Origin: an uncultured Prevotellaceae bacterium
Lineage (GTDB): Bacteria > Bacteroidota > Bacteroidia > Bacteroidales > Bacteroidaceae
DNA length: 33,831 bases
Assembly: GCA_900319225.1 (NCBI GenBank)
Contig: ONNV01000017.1
Span: 1 to 33,831, forward strand
Direction of reading: 5' to 3'
Positions 7,480 to 17,130 of the stretch are shown in pieces (positions within the stretch are counted from its first letter, which is position 1; each line of letters begins with the position of its first letter). The notes under the pieces were generated by a model. That model searched no databases. It was given only the letters and a program-made list of their open reading frames with translations, and had not been told where the DNA came from. The position numbers and the translations under genes are program-made.

Positions 7480-9927
7480 ATGAATAAGAACTCCTTTGTT
7501 AGCCTTCTTTCCTTGTCTCTTGCGCTGCTTTTCCTGAACGGATGCAGCAAGAGTAATGTTGAATCAGTCATTTGGGATACTCCCATTGTGGAGAGTAATG
7601 CCCACAATGATTTCTGGGACCCCGAGCTGCGCCTGACGCGTGTTGAGCTTAACAGCCGCGAGACAGTGATTGACCTGACAGTATACGGATTCAGTGAAGA
7701 CGGTTACCTTTTCAGCTTCCAGCCGCGGCTCTGTCTTAAAGCTGGTGATGCGGTATACGCGCTGGACAGCATAGAGGGCATGAAACCCGGAGAATTGATC
7801 AAGACTCCTATAGATACTGAGGAGAAACATCTGGTATTCCATTTCAAGCCCATGCCGTTGGATACCAGACAGTTTGATTTCATAGAGGGTAACAGCCCCA
7901 GTGACTGGAACATCTACGGGATTCACAACTTTGATCCTAACTCTGATGTGCTGTTCAAGTCCCATTGGCGTGATGCCAGGAGCGGTGACTGGATTATCAG
8001 TTTCCACGATGATTTTGCCATAGCTGAGAACCAGGTGTGGAAGTATGCCTCAAAACCGGACGGCACCAGCGGTCAGGTAATCCTGGAGCGTGACGGAGAG
8101 CAGCTTGAAGTGGAGGTCAGTCCCATCAGGAACGGCTCCCGCAAGATAAAGGTGGGATCAAAGAGATATACCTGCGTACGTTTTGATACGGACAAGTTCC
8201 CCGATTATCCCCGTAAGGACCGCAGCCGTTTCAAGGACAACGGATTCCGTGATGGAGACAGCGTTACCATTAACGGTATCATACTGAACAGTGCCGTAAG
8301 TACCTGCAGCGTGTTGTATGATGATCTTTACGGAACGGACAGCTATCCCAAATTTGCAGGAACGGTGAATCCTGACGGCACATTCCATGTCAAGTTCCCG
8401 GTCAGGAACAGCCAGTCCATACGTCTTCAGGTTGAAGGCGGCTATTTTAGCCGCGGATGCACTTTTGACATACCTGTTGAACCGGCCGAGGAGTATTTCA
8501 TCTATTGTGACCGCAGCCGTGGCCAGAAGATGGTTATGGGCCCCAATGCACGTGTAGTGAACGAGTATCTCTCATACGGCCACTATATCAGGTTTGAGTC
8601 CCTGATAGATATGGCACCGGACAAGACTGTTGATGCAGAGTCCTATCTGGAATACCTGGAGATGAGGAGATCACAGGGGGAGAGGATACTGGACAGCATC
8701 GCAGCCCTTCATCCCACACTGTCGCGTAAGTTCAGGGTTCTTGACAAGGTGTTCCTTAAATGGGAACTGGCGGCTGACCTGGGACAATCCAGGTTCCGTC
8801 TGGACAACCGTGGCGGAAACCCTGTGCTGCCCGCAAATCTTTCAGAATTCGCACATCGGGAGATATGGAACTCGAATCCCATCTGTGTACCTCTGCCTCT
8901 GTTCAATTTATCCCATTTCATGAGGGATTATCTACAGTCATGTGAGGGTGAATGGGGTGGTTCAGACGACCTTGATATGATGGGTATTCTTAAGCTGGGC
9001 AGAGAACGCGGTAAGATCAGTATGACCGATGCCGATCTGGATGCCGTAGCATCATATATGGATGCAGTTACCCGGATAGCTACTGAACTTGATTCCATAC
9101 GCAGGGCCGATAACGTTCCTCTGGACAAACTCAATGACCTGAGCCTGAGTCTGACGGAGAAGCATAAGGATGTCATTGAGAAGGGCAGTGAAGTAATAAA
9201 ACGGTATGAGAATGAATTCAAGGCTTTCTCTGATGAACTGAGCGATGAGCAGAAGATAGAGGATTTCAAGACCAGGGTTGCCATAATAGATTCCTTGGGT
9301 GGAGATAAACTTATGAGGCAGATTGCCATCACCAAGAGCTGTATGCAGATAATGGACTGGGGCAAGCATTCACTTGCGGCTCCCATCAAGGAGATATTTG
9401 ACCGTGAGGTAAAGATTGAGGCTGCCGTAAATGTTGTCAATGCAATGCATGACAAATATCTGGCGCTGGAGAACGTTGATATCGCCGCACTGGGAAGTAT
9501 CCGTGACGCAAAGAGTCTGGCGGGCATGAGTGACGGAGAGAAGATCCTTGCTGAGATAGTCAGGCCGTTTGAGGGAAAGATTGTCTGGATAGATGTATGG
9601 GGTTCATGGTGTCATCCTTGCCTGGAGAACCTTTCACATGCAGCCGAGGTGAGGAAAGCACTTGAGGACTATGATATAGTATATCTCTATCTTGCCAACA
9701 ATACTACCGATGAAGCAATGAAGAGCATCATCGCCGAGTACGGCCTCTCGGGCGATAACATAGTGCACTACAATCTGCCCGCCATCCAGCAGAATGCCGT
9801 AGAGAACTACCTTAACGTAAGTGCATATCCGTCATACAGACTAATAAACCGCCACGGAGCCCTCCTTGACGTCCAAGCCAGTCCCCACGACCTTATGGCA
9901 CTAAAAAAGGTATTGGATAAACTATAA
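7480..9927 (+). CDS. TlpA-like thioredoxin-fold lipoprotein, large
   Basis: This 815-residue protein starts with a lipoprotein signal (lipobox FLNGC, Cys22), so it should be anchored in the outer or inner membrane facing the periplasm. The C-terminal domain (about 685-815) is thioredoxin-like, with KIVWIDVWGSWCHPC; the redox pair is Cys711/Cys714, followed by a typical TlpA/ResA fold. A helical region rich in charged residues covers about 500-680. The middle (about 260-350) has a beta-rich DUF4369-like segment (VTINGIILNS to VPAEEYFIYCDRS-like). About 250 N-terminal residues are not recognised. Bacteroidetes have many such proteins; roles in disulfide reduction are inferred. It is the last gene of the repressor/protease operon and probably its regulated output. 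A terminator follows at 10007-10044. Confidence 0.85.
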   Translation: MNKNSFVSLLSLSLALLFLNGCSKSNVESVIWDTPIVESNAHNDFWDPELRLTRVELNSRETVIDLTVYGFSEDGYLFSFQPRLCLKAGDAVYALDSIEGMKPGELIKTPIDTEEKHLVFHFKPMPLDTRQFDFIEGNSPSDWNIYGIHNFDPNSDVLFKSHWRDARSGDWIISFHDDFAIAENQVWKYASKPDGTSGQVILERDGEQLEVEVSPIRNGSRKIKVGSKRYTCVRFDTDKFPDYPRKDRSRFKDNGFRDGDSVTINGIILNSAVSTCSVLYDDLYGTDSYPKFAGTVNPDGTFHVKFPVRNSQSIRLQVEGGYFSRGCTFDIPVEPAEEYFIYCDRSRGQKMVMGPNARVVNEYLSYGHYIRFESLIDMAPDKTVDAESYLEYLEMRRSQGERILDSIAALHPTLSRKFRVLDKVFLKWELAADLGQSRFRLDNRGGNPVLPANLSEFAHREIWNSNPICVPLPLFNLSHFMRDYLQSCEGEWGGSDDLDMMGILKLGRERGKISMTDADLDAVASYMDAVTRIATELDSIRRADNVPLDKLNDLSLSLTEKHKDVIEKGSEVIKRYENEFKAFSDELSDEQKIEDFKTRVAIIDSLGGDKLMRQIAITKSCMQIMDWGKHSLAAPIKEIFDREVKIEAAVNVVNAMHDKYLALENVDIAALGSIRDAKSLAGMSDGEKILAEIVRPFEGKIVWIDVWGSWCHPCLENLSHAAEVRKALEDYDIVYLYLANNTTDEAMKSIIAEYGLSGDNIVHYNLPAIQQNAVENYLNVSAYPSYRLINRHGALLDVQASPHDLMALKKVLDKL

Positions 9928-9944
9928 TGCATTGCCGCCCCCCC

Positions 9945-9987
9945 AAGCGTCTTTTTAGGCCCTGAAAGGGCCATAAAAGTCAAAAAA
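9945..9987. repeat. Composite intergenic repeat, short copy C
   Basis: This holds the AGGCCC/GGGCC hairpin (9951-9979) with TAAAAGTC and an A tract, matching the module at 4815-4850 and the inverted one at 20868-20905. Only this part of the repeat is present. It sits between convergent genes. Confidence 0.75.
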
Positions 9988-10006
9988 TCCCGAGCTGCGA
10001 AGCAGC
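9982..10006 (-). terminator. Terminator for the minus-strand oxidoreductase gene
   Basis: On the minus strand a GCTGC-TTC-GCAGC hairpin is followed by TCGGGA and six T. It lies 67 bp beyond the stop codon of the gene ending at 10073. Confidence 0.55.
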
Positions 10007-10055
10007 GAGAGCCCGCTGTTGTACAAACACAACAACGGGCTCTCAACCTTTTATT
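10007..10055 (+). terminator. Terminator of the blaI-M56-tlpA operon
   Basis: GAGAGCCCGCTGTTGT and ACAACAACGGGCTCTC form a 16-bp stem with one mismatch and a 6-nt loop (10007-10044), followed by a T-rich tract. Confidence 0.65.
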
Positions 10056-10072
10056 TTCCTACCTGTGTAACC

Positions 10073-12424
10073 TTATTTTGAAAGGGATTCATGCATGCTG
10101 GCGGCAGCTTTGCGGCCGTCACCCATGGCCAGGATTACGGTAGCACCTCCGCGTACGATGTCACCACCGGCAAAGATTGTGGGTATTGATGACTGCATGC
10201 TCTCGTTTACGGCGATGGTGTTCTTGCGGCCCAACTCCAGACCCTCGATTGACTTGGGTACGATGGGGTTGGGTGATACACCTACTGCAACGATTACCAT
10301 ATCCACATCAACTGTGATTGTCTCACCTGTGGGAACCGGGCTGCGACGACCGCTGGCATCGGGCTCACCAAGCTCCATCTTCTCAAGTACAGCCTGCTTT
10401 ACGCGGCCGTTCTCATCGCCGATGTAGCGGATGGGGTTGTGCAGGGTCATGAACTCTACACCCTCCTCCTTGGCGTGCTTAACCTCCTCAAGACGGGCGG
10501 GCATCTCCTCCTCACTGCGGCGGTAAACGATCATGGCGCGGTCGGCACCCAGACGCAGGGCTGTACGGACAGAGTCCATAGCGGTGTTACCGCCACCTAC
10601 AATCATTACGTTCTTACCGAATATGATAGGAGTATCGGCCTCCTTGCTGGATGCATCCATCAGGTTGACACGGGTCAGGTACTCGTTTGATGACATTATA
10701 TTGATAAGGTTCTCACCCTCAATGCCCATGAAGTTGGGCAGACCGGCACCTGAGCCTACGAATATGCCCTTGTAATCCTCAGCCTCAAGCTCCTTGACGG
10801 TGATGGTCTTACCTACGATGCAGTCCTTAACGAACTTTACACCCATCTTCTCAAGGTTCTCAATCTCAACGTCAACGATCTTGTTGGGCAGACGGAACTC
10901 AGGAATACCGTACTTGAGCACACCGCCAATCTCATGCAGGGCCTCGAATACGGTTACATCGTAACCAAGCTTAGCCATATCACCGGCGAATGAGAGGCCT
11001 GAAGGACCTGAACCGATGACTGCGATCTTCTTGCCGTTTGATGCTGCAACCTCAGGTACTGAGATGTTGCCGCTCTCGCGCTCGTAATCAGCAGCAAAGC
11101 GCTCCAGATAACCGATGGCAACCGGCTTCTTACCCATCTTAAGATGGATACACTTGCTCTCGCACTGCTTCTCCTGCGGGCATACACGGCCGCAGACAGC
11201 AGGCAGGGCGCTGGTCTTCTTGAGCACCTTGGCAGCAGCCAGATAGTTGCCGCGCTCAATATTCTTGATGAATGAAGGAATCTCAATGTTTACGGGGCAG
11301 CCCTCCATGCAAGAGGGGTTGGCGCAGTCAAGGCAGCGCTTGGCTTCCAGCAGAGCCTGCTCCTCGGTGAGGCCCTGGTTAACCTCCTCCTTACGGCTGT
11401 GACGACGGTAGTCAGGTGCCAGCTCGTTCATCACACAGCGCTCGATGGCGGTGCGGTCCTTGGGTTTCATTGTGGCACGCAGGTCAGCTCTCCACTGTGC
11501 GTTGCGGTCAGTCAGAACCTCGATGGGCTCAACCTCAGCCTTAGCCTTGGAGCCACCGCAGCAGCAAGCAGCCTTATCGGCAGCGGGAGCGGCGCTCTGG
11601 GTTGCATACTCCTCAAGTTTCTTCATCTCCTCGCGCTCAACCTCCTTGAATGCGCCCATACGCTTCATCATACCGTCCCAGTCAACTTCATGACCGTCAA
11701 ACTCAGGACCGTCTACGCATACGAACTTGGTCTTGCCGCCTACGCTTACACGGCAGGCACCGCACATACCGGTACCGTCAACCATAATGGTATTGAGTGA
11801 TACATCGGTAGAGATGTTATATTTCTGTGTGAGCAGGCAGCAGAACTTCATCATGATGGCAGGGCCGATGGCGAAGCACTTGTCAACCTTCTCTCTCTGG
11901 ATTACCTGTTCCATACCGACAGTTACGACACCCTTGTTACCGTATGAACCGTCATCGGTCATGATGATGGTCTCATCGGCATACTTGCGTACCTCATCCT
12001 CAAGAATGATGAGCTCCTTGGTACGACCTGCAAGTACGGCGATTACCTTGTTGCCGGCCTCCTTAAGAGCCTTGATGATGGGGAGCATGGGAGCTGTACC
12101 TACACCGCCGCCGGCGCAGAGTACAGTGCCGAACTTTTCAATGTGGGTAGCCTGGCCCAGAGGTCCTACAACGTCGGTGATGTAGTCACCCTCATTGAGC
12201 AGGCAGAGCTTGTTTGTTGAGAGACCGATGCGCTGTACGACCAGTGTGATGGTGCCGCGCTTTACATCGGAATCAGCAATGGTAAGCGGAACACGCTCAC
12301 CTTTCTCTCCTATACGGATGATTACAAAGTGACCGGCACGGCGTGACCTTGCAATAAGCGGTGCCTCTACTTCAAACTTGAAAACGTTCTCTGAAAACTG
12401 TTGTTTGGATACAATCCTGTTCAT
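10073..12424 (-). CDS. Bifunctional FNR-like NAD(P)-binding subunit / GltD-like NADPH oxidoreductase
   Basis: This 783-residue fusion is well known in Bacteroidetes, where it is annotated as dihydroorotate dehydrogenase B NAD-binding subunit / NADPH-dependent glutamate synthase; it resembles the two subunits of NfnAB joined. Its N-terminal third is a ferredoxin-reductase-like FAD/NAD domain ending in a Cys-rich 2Fe-2S site (MCGACRVSVGG with a later FVCVDG). A linker with ACCCGG follows. The GltD-like part has 4Fe-4S cysteines (CLDCANPSCMEGCPVN, GRVCPQEKQCESKC), an FAD-binding GSGPSGLSFAG and an NADP-binding GGGNTAMDSVRTA. The physiological electron partner is uncertain. The start is the ATG at 12424, because an upstream ATG at 12475 precedes the TAACTTTG promoter box. 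Confidence 0.92.
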   Translation of the reverse strand: MNRIVSKQQFSENVFKFEVEAPLIARSRRAGHFVIIRIGEKGERVPLTIADSDVKRGTITLVVQRIGLSTNKLCLLNEGDYITDVVGPLGQATHIEKFGTVLCAGGGVGTAPMLPIIKALKEAGNKVIAVLAGRTKELIILEDEVRKYADETIIMTDDGSYGNKGVVTVGMEQVIQREKVDKCFAIGPAIMMKFCCLLTQKYNISTDVSLNTIMVDGTGMCGACRVSVGGKTKFVCVDGPEFDGHEVDWDGMMKRMGAFKEVEREEMKKLEEYATQSAAPAADKAACCCGGSKAKAEVEPIEVLTDRNAQWRADLRATMKPKDRTAIERCVMNELAPDYRRHSRKEEVNQGLTEEQALLEAKRCLDCANPSCMEGCPVNIEIPSFIKNIERGNYLAAAKVLKKTSALPAVCGRVCPQEKQCESKCIHLKMGKKPVAIGYLERFAADYERESGNISVPEVAASNGKKIAVIGSGPSGLSFAGDMAKLGYDVTVFEALHEIGGVLKYGIPEFRLPNKIVDVEIENLEKMGVKFVKDCIVGKTITVKELEAEDYKGIFVGSGAGLPNFMGIEGENLINIMSSNEYLTRVNLMDASSKEADTPIIFGKNVMIVGGGNTAMDSVRTALRLGADRAMIVYRRSEEEMPARLEEVKHAKEEGVEFMTLHNPIRYIGDENGRVKQAVLEKMELGEPDASGRRSPVPTGETITVDVDMVIVAVGVSPNPIVPKSIEGLELGRKNTIAVNESMQSSIPTIFAGGDIVRGGATVILAMGDGRKAAASMHESLSK

Positions 12425-12463
12425 ATTTTGTCTATTTTCTCTGCAATCTGATTTTTTGTCGCG

Positions 12464-12471
12464 CAAAGTTA
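12464..12471 (-). promoter_or_regulatory. -7 box of the bifunctional oxidoreductase gene
   Basis: TAACTTTG on the minus strand matches TAnnTTTG and lies 39 bp before the ATG at 12424. The -33 region is weak. The box rules out the ATG at 12475. Confidence 0.45.
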
Positions 12472-12493
12472 TCAAATTAAACTTTTTTGTAAT

Positions 12494-12501
12494 TATATTT
12501 G
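12494..12501 (+). promoter_or_regulatory. -7 box of the glycogen debranching operon
   Basis: TATATTTG on the plus strand matches TAnnTTTG. The ATG at 12588 would have a leader of about 80 nt. No clear -33 box was found at the usual distance. Confidence 0.4.
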
Positions 12502-12587
12502 TGTAATCTATTTTTTAACAAAGGACTGATATTTTGCATTTATTTGCAGAATAATAGGATAACTAATTAGTATTTATACAGAAACAC

Positions 12588-14525
12588 ATGAGCTATCTGC
12601 GTTTTGACAAGACATTTATGACCAATCTGGAAGAGACCCTTCCCAGAGAGATTCTGCGTACAAACCGATCAGGCGCTTACCATTGCACAACCATTGTGGA
12701 CTGTAACACCCGTAAATACCATGGGCTGCTGGTCGTACCCCTGCCTGAGCTGGATAATGAGAACCATGTGCTCATATCCTCACTTGACGAGACGGTCATA
12801 CAGCATGGAGCAGAGTTCAATCTTGGCCTACATCAGTACTGGGGTTACAATTTCAGCCCCAAGGGACATAAATATATCCGTGAATTCAACTGTGACAAGG
12901 TTCCTACTACCATATATCGTGTAGGCGGCGTGCTGCTCAAGAAGGAGAAACTGTTTGAGCACAATGAGAATCGCATACTTATACGTTATACACTTTTGGA
13001 GGCACATTCTGAGACCACTCTGCGTTTCCAGCCTTTCCTGGCATTCCGCAGCGTACGCCAGTTTACGCATGAGAACAGCAACGCCAGCCGTGAGTACCAG
13101 ATGGTGGAGAACGGCATAAAAACATCCATGTATCCCGGTTATCCGGAGCTCTACATGCAGTTCAGCAAGGAGAATGAGTTTGTGTTCCGTCCTGACTGGT
13201 ACCGCAAGTTCGAGTATTCAAAGGAACTTGAGCGCGGATATGACTTTAATGAGGACCTCTATGTCCCGGGTTATTTTGAGATGCCTATTAAAAAAGGTGA
13301 GAGCATAGTGTTCTCGGCCGGTCTACAGGAAGTAAAGACCAAGGGACTCAAGCGTACCTTTACCGTTGAGGCTGGTGAGCGTACCCCGCGTGACAATTTC
13401 TACCACTGTCTTAAGAATGCCGCCCACCAGTTCCACAATAAGGTGGGAGGTCACCATTACATACTGGCCGGATACCCGTGGTTCAAGTGCCGTGCGCGTG
13501 ACCTGTTCGTGTCGCTGCCGGGTATTACCCTGTCACTTAAGGAGATAAGTGAGTTTGAGAGCGTCATGTTTACCGCTCAGGAGGCCATCCGTGATTTCAT
13601 AAAGGGTGTCCCTAGCAAACTCCAGATATATGAGATTGAACAGCCGGATGTAATGCTTTGGGCCGTTTGGGCCATTCAGCAGTATTCCAAGGCTACATCC
13701 CGTGAGCAGGCCTGGAACAAATACGGCAAGATCCTGACCGAGATGATGGATTTTCTGCGTCATAACCGCCACTACAACTTCTTCCTGCACAGCAACGGAC
13801 TTGTACACATTAACGGTAAGGAAAAAGCCGCTACCTGGATGAACTCTACCGCAAACGGTGTTCCGGTAATACCGCGTACAGGATATGTGGTTGAGATAAA
13901 CGCTTTGTGGTACAACGCCCTGATGTTCGTGGCCGACCTTACACGTGAGTATGGCAAGCCCGATTACTCCAAGCGACTGGAGGCCCTGGCTGCAAATGCA
14001 GGCAAGGCATTCGTAAAGACATTCCTCAACCAGTACGGTTACCTGTATGATTATGTGGATAAGGATGCCCCGGATTGGAGCGTACGTCCCAACCAGATAT
14101 TCGCAGTGGCCCTGGATTACTCTCCGCTTGATCTCAAGCAGCAGAAATCTGTGGTTGATATAGTGACCAAGGAGCTTCTTACCCCCAAGGGCCTGCGTTC
14201 ACTGAGCCCCAAGAGCATGGGCTACAACCCAAATTATGTGGGTCCGCAACGTGAACGTGACTATGCGTACCATCAGGGTACGGCATGGCCCTGGCTTGCC
14301 GGGTTCTATTTTGAGGCTTACCTCAAGGTGTTCAAGATGAGCGGTCTGTCATTCGTGGAGCGCCAGATGATTGGTTATGAGGATGAGATGACATCTCACT
14401 GTGTGGGCTCCCTGCCTGAGCTGTTTGACGGCAACCCGCCGTTCAAGGGCCGTGGCGCCGTATCATTTGCCATGAATGTGGCCGAGATACTGAGAACAAT
14501 TAAGATGATAAATGAATTTCAATAA
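12588..14525 (+). CDS. Glycogen debranching enzyme (amylo-alpha-1,6-glucosidase)
   Basis: The 645-residue protein matches the archaeal/bacterial glycogen debranching family. A beta-rich N-terminal domain (about 15-240, starting TNRSGAYHCTTI with the conserved KYHGLLVVPL) precedes an (alpha/alpha)6 catalytic domain (about 280-640). The catalytic domain shows GYPWFKCRARD (295-305), PNQIFAVAL and HQGTAWPW (from His562), which are hallmarks of the family. It removes alpha-1,6 branch stubs in glycogen. It is the first of three plus-strand genes; the GT4 gene starts seven bases after its stop. The catalytic acids were not assigned. Confidence 0.92.
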   Translation: MSYLRFDKTFMTNLEETLPREILRTNRSGAYHCTTIVDCNTRKYHGLLVVPLPELDNENHVLISSLDETVIQHGAEFNLGLHQYWGYNFSPKGHKYIREFNCDKVPTTIYRVGGVLLKKEKLFEHNENRILIRYTLLEAHSETTLRFQPFLAFRSVRQFTHENSNASREYQMVENGIKTSMYPGYPELYMQFSKENEFVFRPDWYRKFEYSKELERGYDFNEDLYVPGYFEMPIKKGESIVFSAGLQEVKTKGLKRTFTVEAGERTPRDNFYHCLKNAAHQFHNKVGGHHYILAGYPWFKCRARDLFVSLPGITLSLKEISEFESVMFTAQEAIRDFIKGVPSKLQIYEIEQPDVMLWAVWAIQQYSKATSREQAWNKYGKILTEMMDFLRHNRHYNFFLHSNGLVHINGKEKAATWMNSTANGVPVIPRTGYVVEINALWYNALMFVADLTREYGKPDYSKRLEALAANAGKAFVKTFLNQYGYLYDYVDKDAPDWSVRPNQIFAVALDYSPLDLKQQKSVVDIVTKELLTPKGLRSLSPKSMGYNPNYVGPQRERDYAYHQGTAWPWLAGFYFEAYLKVFKMSGLSFVERQMIGYEDEMTSHCVGSLPELFDGNPPFKGRGAVSFAMNVAEILRTIKMINEFQ

Positions 14526-14531
14526 TTAGAT

Positions 14532-15794
14532 ATGCGTGTACTGATGTTCGGCTGGGAGTTCCCGCCCCATATCCTGGGAGGTTTGGGTACCGCCAGCTTC
14601 GGATTGACAAGAGGACTAGCCAACCAGGGGGATGTGGATATCACGTTCTGCCTGCCTAAGCCCTGGGGTGATGAGGACCAGAGCTTTATGAAGATTGTTG
14701 GCATGAACACCGTTCCGGTGGTGTGGCGCAACCCTGACAACAGTGTGCTTAAGGAGCGTTATCCGTGGATGGACAGTGAGGACTACTACAGGTTCCGTGA
14801 CCACATCTATGCGGATTTCAACAATCTGTATACCAATGACCTGGGCTGCATAGAGTTCTCAGGCCGTTATCCGGATAACCTGCATGAGGAGATAAACAAC
14901 TACTCCATCGTGGCAGGAGTTGTAGCACGTACCGAGCAGTTTGACATTATCCATTCACATGACTGGCTTACATACCCTGCAGGTATCCATGCCAAGCAGG
15001 TGAGCGGCAAACCTCTGGTAATCCATGTACACGCCACGGATTTTGACCGTAGCCGCGGTAATGTCAATCCTACCGTCTATGCCATTGAGAAAAACGGTAT
15101 GGACTATGCCGATCACATAATGTGCGTAAGTGAACTGACTCGCCAGACTGTGATAAACAAGTACCACCAGGATCCGCGTAAGGTATCTACCATGCACAAT
15201 GCGGTTGAGCCTCTGCCTCAGGAGATTCAGGATATCAAGCCTATGCGTAAACCGCATGAGAAAGTGGTTACGTTCCTAGGGCGTATCACCATGCAGAAAG
15301 GTCCCGAGTATTTTGTCGAGGCTGCCGCATTGGTTCTTAAGCGTACCCATGACATACGTTTCTGCATGGCCGGAAGCGGTGACATGATGAATGCCATGAT
15401 TACCATGGCTGCTGAGCGTGGCATTGCTGACCGTTTCCATTTTCCGGGGTTCATGAAAGGCCGTCAGGTTTACGAATGCCTTAAGGCCAGTGATGTATAC
15501 ATTATGCCTTCGGTATCTGAGCCCTTTGGTATTTCACCTCTGGAGGCTATGCAATGCGAGGTTCCCACTATTATCTCCAAACAGTCTGGTTGCGCTGAGA
15601 TACTGGACAAATGTATCAAGGTTGACTATTGGGACATACACGCCATGGCCGATGCCATATACTCCATCTGCAACTATCCTGCTCTGTATGAGTACCTCAA
15701 GGTTGAGGGCAAGAAGGAGGTGGATGCCATAACATGGGATAAGGTGGGCGAGCGTATACTGGCACGCTACAAGAAACTGCTTGGCATAAAGTAA
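14532..15794 (+). CDS. GT4-family glycosyltransferase (glycogen-synthase-like)
   Basis: This 420-residue GT-B fold enzyme opens with MRVLMFGWEFPPHILGGLGT, the nucleotide-sugar glycosyltransferase N-terminus with a Gly-rich loop. It carries IIHSHDWLTYPAG, VTFLGRITMQKGPEYF and the acid pair of EPFGISPLE (Glu330 and Glu338, the EX7E motif of retaining GT4 enzymes). Its place between a debranching enzyme and a GH57 amylase supports an alpha-glucan role. It may elongate glycogen or make a related glucan, alongside the shorter GT5-type protein encoded at 18733-19527. The donor is unproven. Confidence 0.87.
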   Translation: MRVLMFGWEFPPHILGGLGTASFGLTRGLANQGDVDITFCLPKPWGDEDQSFMKIVGMNTVPVVWRNPDNSVLKERYPWMDSEDYYRFRDHIYADFNNLYTNDLGCIEFSGRYPDNLHEEINNYSIVAGVVARTEQFDIIHSHDWLTYPAGIHAKQVSGKPLVIHVHATDFDRSRGNVNPTVYAIEKNGMDYADHIMCVSELTRQTVINKYHQDPRKVSTMHNAVEPLPQEIQDIKPMRKPHEKVVTFLGRITMQKGPEYFVEAAALVLKRTHDIRFCMAGSGDMMNAMITMAAERGIADRFHFPGFMKGRQVYECLKASDVYIMPSVSEPFGISPLEAMQCEVPTIISKQSGCAEILDKCIKVDYWDIHAMADAIYSICNYPALYEYLKVEGKKEVDAITWDKVGERILARYKKLLGIK

Positions 15795-15819
15795 TGTTGA
15801 AAAATTAAAGAAACTGGAT

Positions 15820-17130
15820 ATGAAAACAATCTGTCTGTATTTTGAGATCCATCAGATAATCCATCTCAAGAGGTATCGCTTCTTTGATATCGGAACGGAT
15901 CACTATTACTATGACGACTATGCGAATGACACAAGCATTTCAAATATTGCTGAAAATTCGTATATACCTGCGCTCAAGACCCTGATAGAAATGGCCCGTA
16001 ACAGTGAAGGTGCCTTCAAGGTGGCGCTTTCGCTCTCAGGAGTAGGTCTGGAGCAGTTGGAGCGTTATGCTCCGCAGGTGATAGACCTCTTACAGGAACT
16101 GGCTGGAACCGGATGCTGCGAATTTATAGCTGAGCCGTACTCCCATGGTCTGGCTTCGCTGGCTCCAAACGGAGAGAAATCATTTCGTGAGGAGGTCAAG
16201 CGCCAGGTTGACAAGATAAACCAGCTTTTTGGCCAGAAGCCCAGGATATTCCGTAACTCAAGCCTTATCTATGATGATGAGATAGGCGGACTGGTGGCCG
16301 ATATGGGATTCAAGGGAGTACTGACCGAGGGTGCCAAGCACATACTTGGTTGGAAGAGTCCGCATTATCTCTACCACTGTGCCGTCAACCCCAACCTTAA
16401 GGTTCTTACCCGTGATTACAAGCTGTCTGATGACATAAGTCTCAGGTTCTCCAACACGTCATGGGAGGCCTATCCTCTCATGGCCGACAAATATATGGAC
16501 TGGATTGCCGATAGCCCTGAAGAGGATGGCGTATTCAACATTTTCATGGAGTTATGCGCACTGGGTATCTATCAGCCGCTCAGTTCAAATATTCTTGAAT
16601 TCATGAAGAATCTGCCGCATGCTGCCAAGGAGCGTGGTATTGGTTTCCAGACACCGTCGGAGGTTATCAAGACGCACAAGTCCGTATCGGCCATTGATGT
16701 TCCGTACCCCATGTCATGGAATGATGAGGAGCGTGACATAAGCTGCTGGCTTGGTAACGTGATGCAGCGTGAGGCTTTCAACAAGCTCTATTCAATAGGT
16801 GAACGCGTGATCCTGAGTAAGGACAAGCATCTGTTGCAGGACTGGGATTATCTGCAGGCCAGCAATAACCTGCGTTTCATGACCACCAAGAACAACGCTG
16901 TTTCAATGGACCGCGGTATTTATGAGTCACCGTATGACGCATTCACCAACTACATGAACATACTGGGTGATTTCCTGCAGAGAGTGAACTGGGCAATGCC
17001 TCTGGATATTGATACAGAGGAGCTCAATGCTTTCCAGACCACAATCAGTAACCAGGATAAGAAGATACAGGCCCTTGAGAGACAGGTTGCCCGCCTTAAG
17101 GCTGCATCGGACAAACCAAAGAAATCATGA
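15820..17130 (+). CDS. GH57-family alpha-amylase-like protein
   Basis: The 436-residue protein opens with KTICLYFEIHQIIHLKRYRF, where the HQ-containing N-terminal beta strand matches glycoside hydrolase family 57. The EFIAEPYSHG block (Glu101 to His109) matches the conserved E-x5-Y-x-H region. The KPRIFRNSSLIYDDEI and FKGVLTEGA segments follow. The C-terminal part (about 405-436) is coiled coil. It probably hydrolyses or rearranges alpha-glucan inside the cell. It is the last gene of the debranching operon; its TGA stop is the first three bases of the inverted repeat at 17127-17277. The nucleophile was not assigned with certainty. Confidence 0.85.
   Translation: MKTICLYFEIHQIIHLKRYRFFDIGTDHYYYDDYANDTSISNIAENSYIPALKTLIEMARNSEGAFKVALSLSGVGLEQLERYAPQVIDLLQELAGTGCCEFIAEPYSHGLASLAPNGEKSFREEVKRQVDKINQLFGQKPRIFRNSSLIYDDEIGGLVADMGFKGVLTEGAKHILGWKSPHYLYHCAVNPNLKVLTRDYKLSDDISLRFSNTSWEAYPLMADKYMDWIADSPEEDGVFNIFMELCALGIYQPLSSNILEFMKNLPHAAKERGIGFQTPSEVIKTHKSVSAIDVPYPMSWNDEERDISCWLGNVMQREAFNKLYSIGERVILSKDKHLLQDWDYLQASNNLRFMTTKNNAVSMDRGIYESPYDAFTNYMNILGDFLQRVNWAMPLDIDTEELNAFQTTISNQDKKIQALERQVARLKAASDKPKKS

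Noticed and set aside
4698-10046. Short reading frames containing FLTFMA on the minus strand at 4698-4919 and 9807-10046, and on the plus strand at 20716-20898
   Set aside because: They share the peptide only because they cross the same palindromic repeat module; there is no start signal or protein-like composition.
9928-10072. tRNA-like folds in intergenic hairpins
   Set aside because: The hairpins lack a cloverleaf, T-loop and acceptor features; they fit terminators.
10073-12424. Novel fusion of FNR-like and GltD-like enzymes
   Set aside because: This fusion is well known and common in Bacteroidetes.
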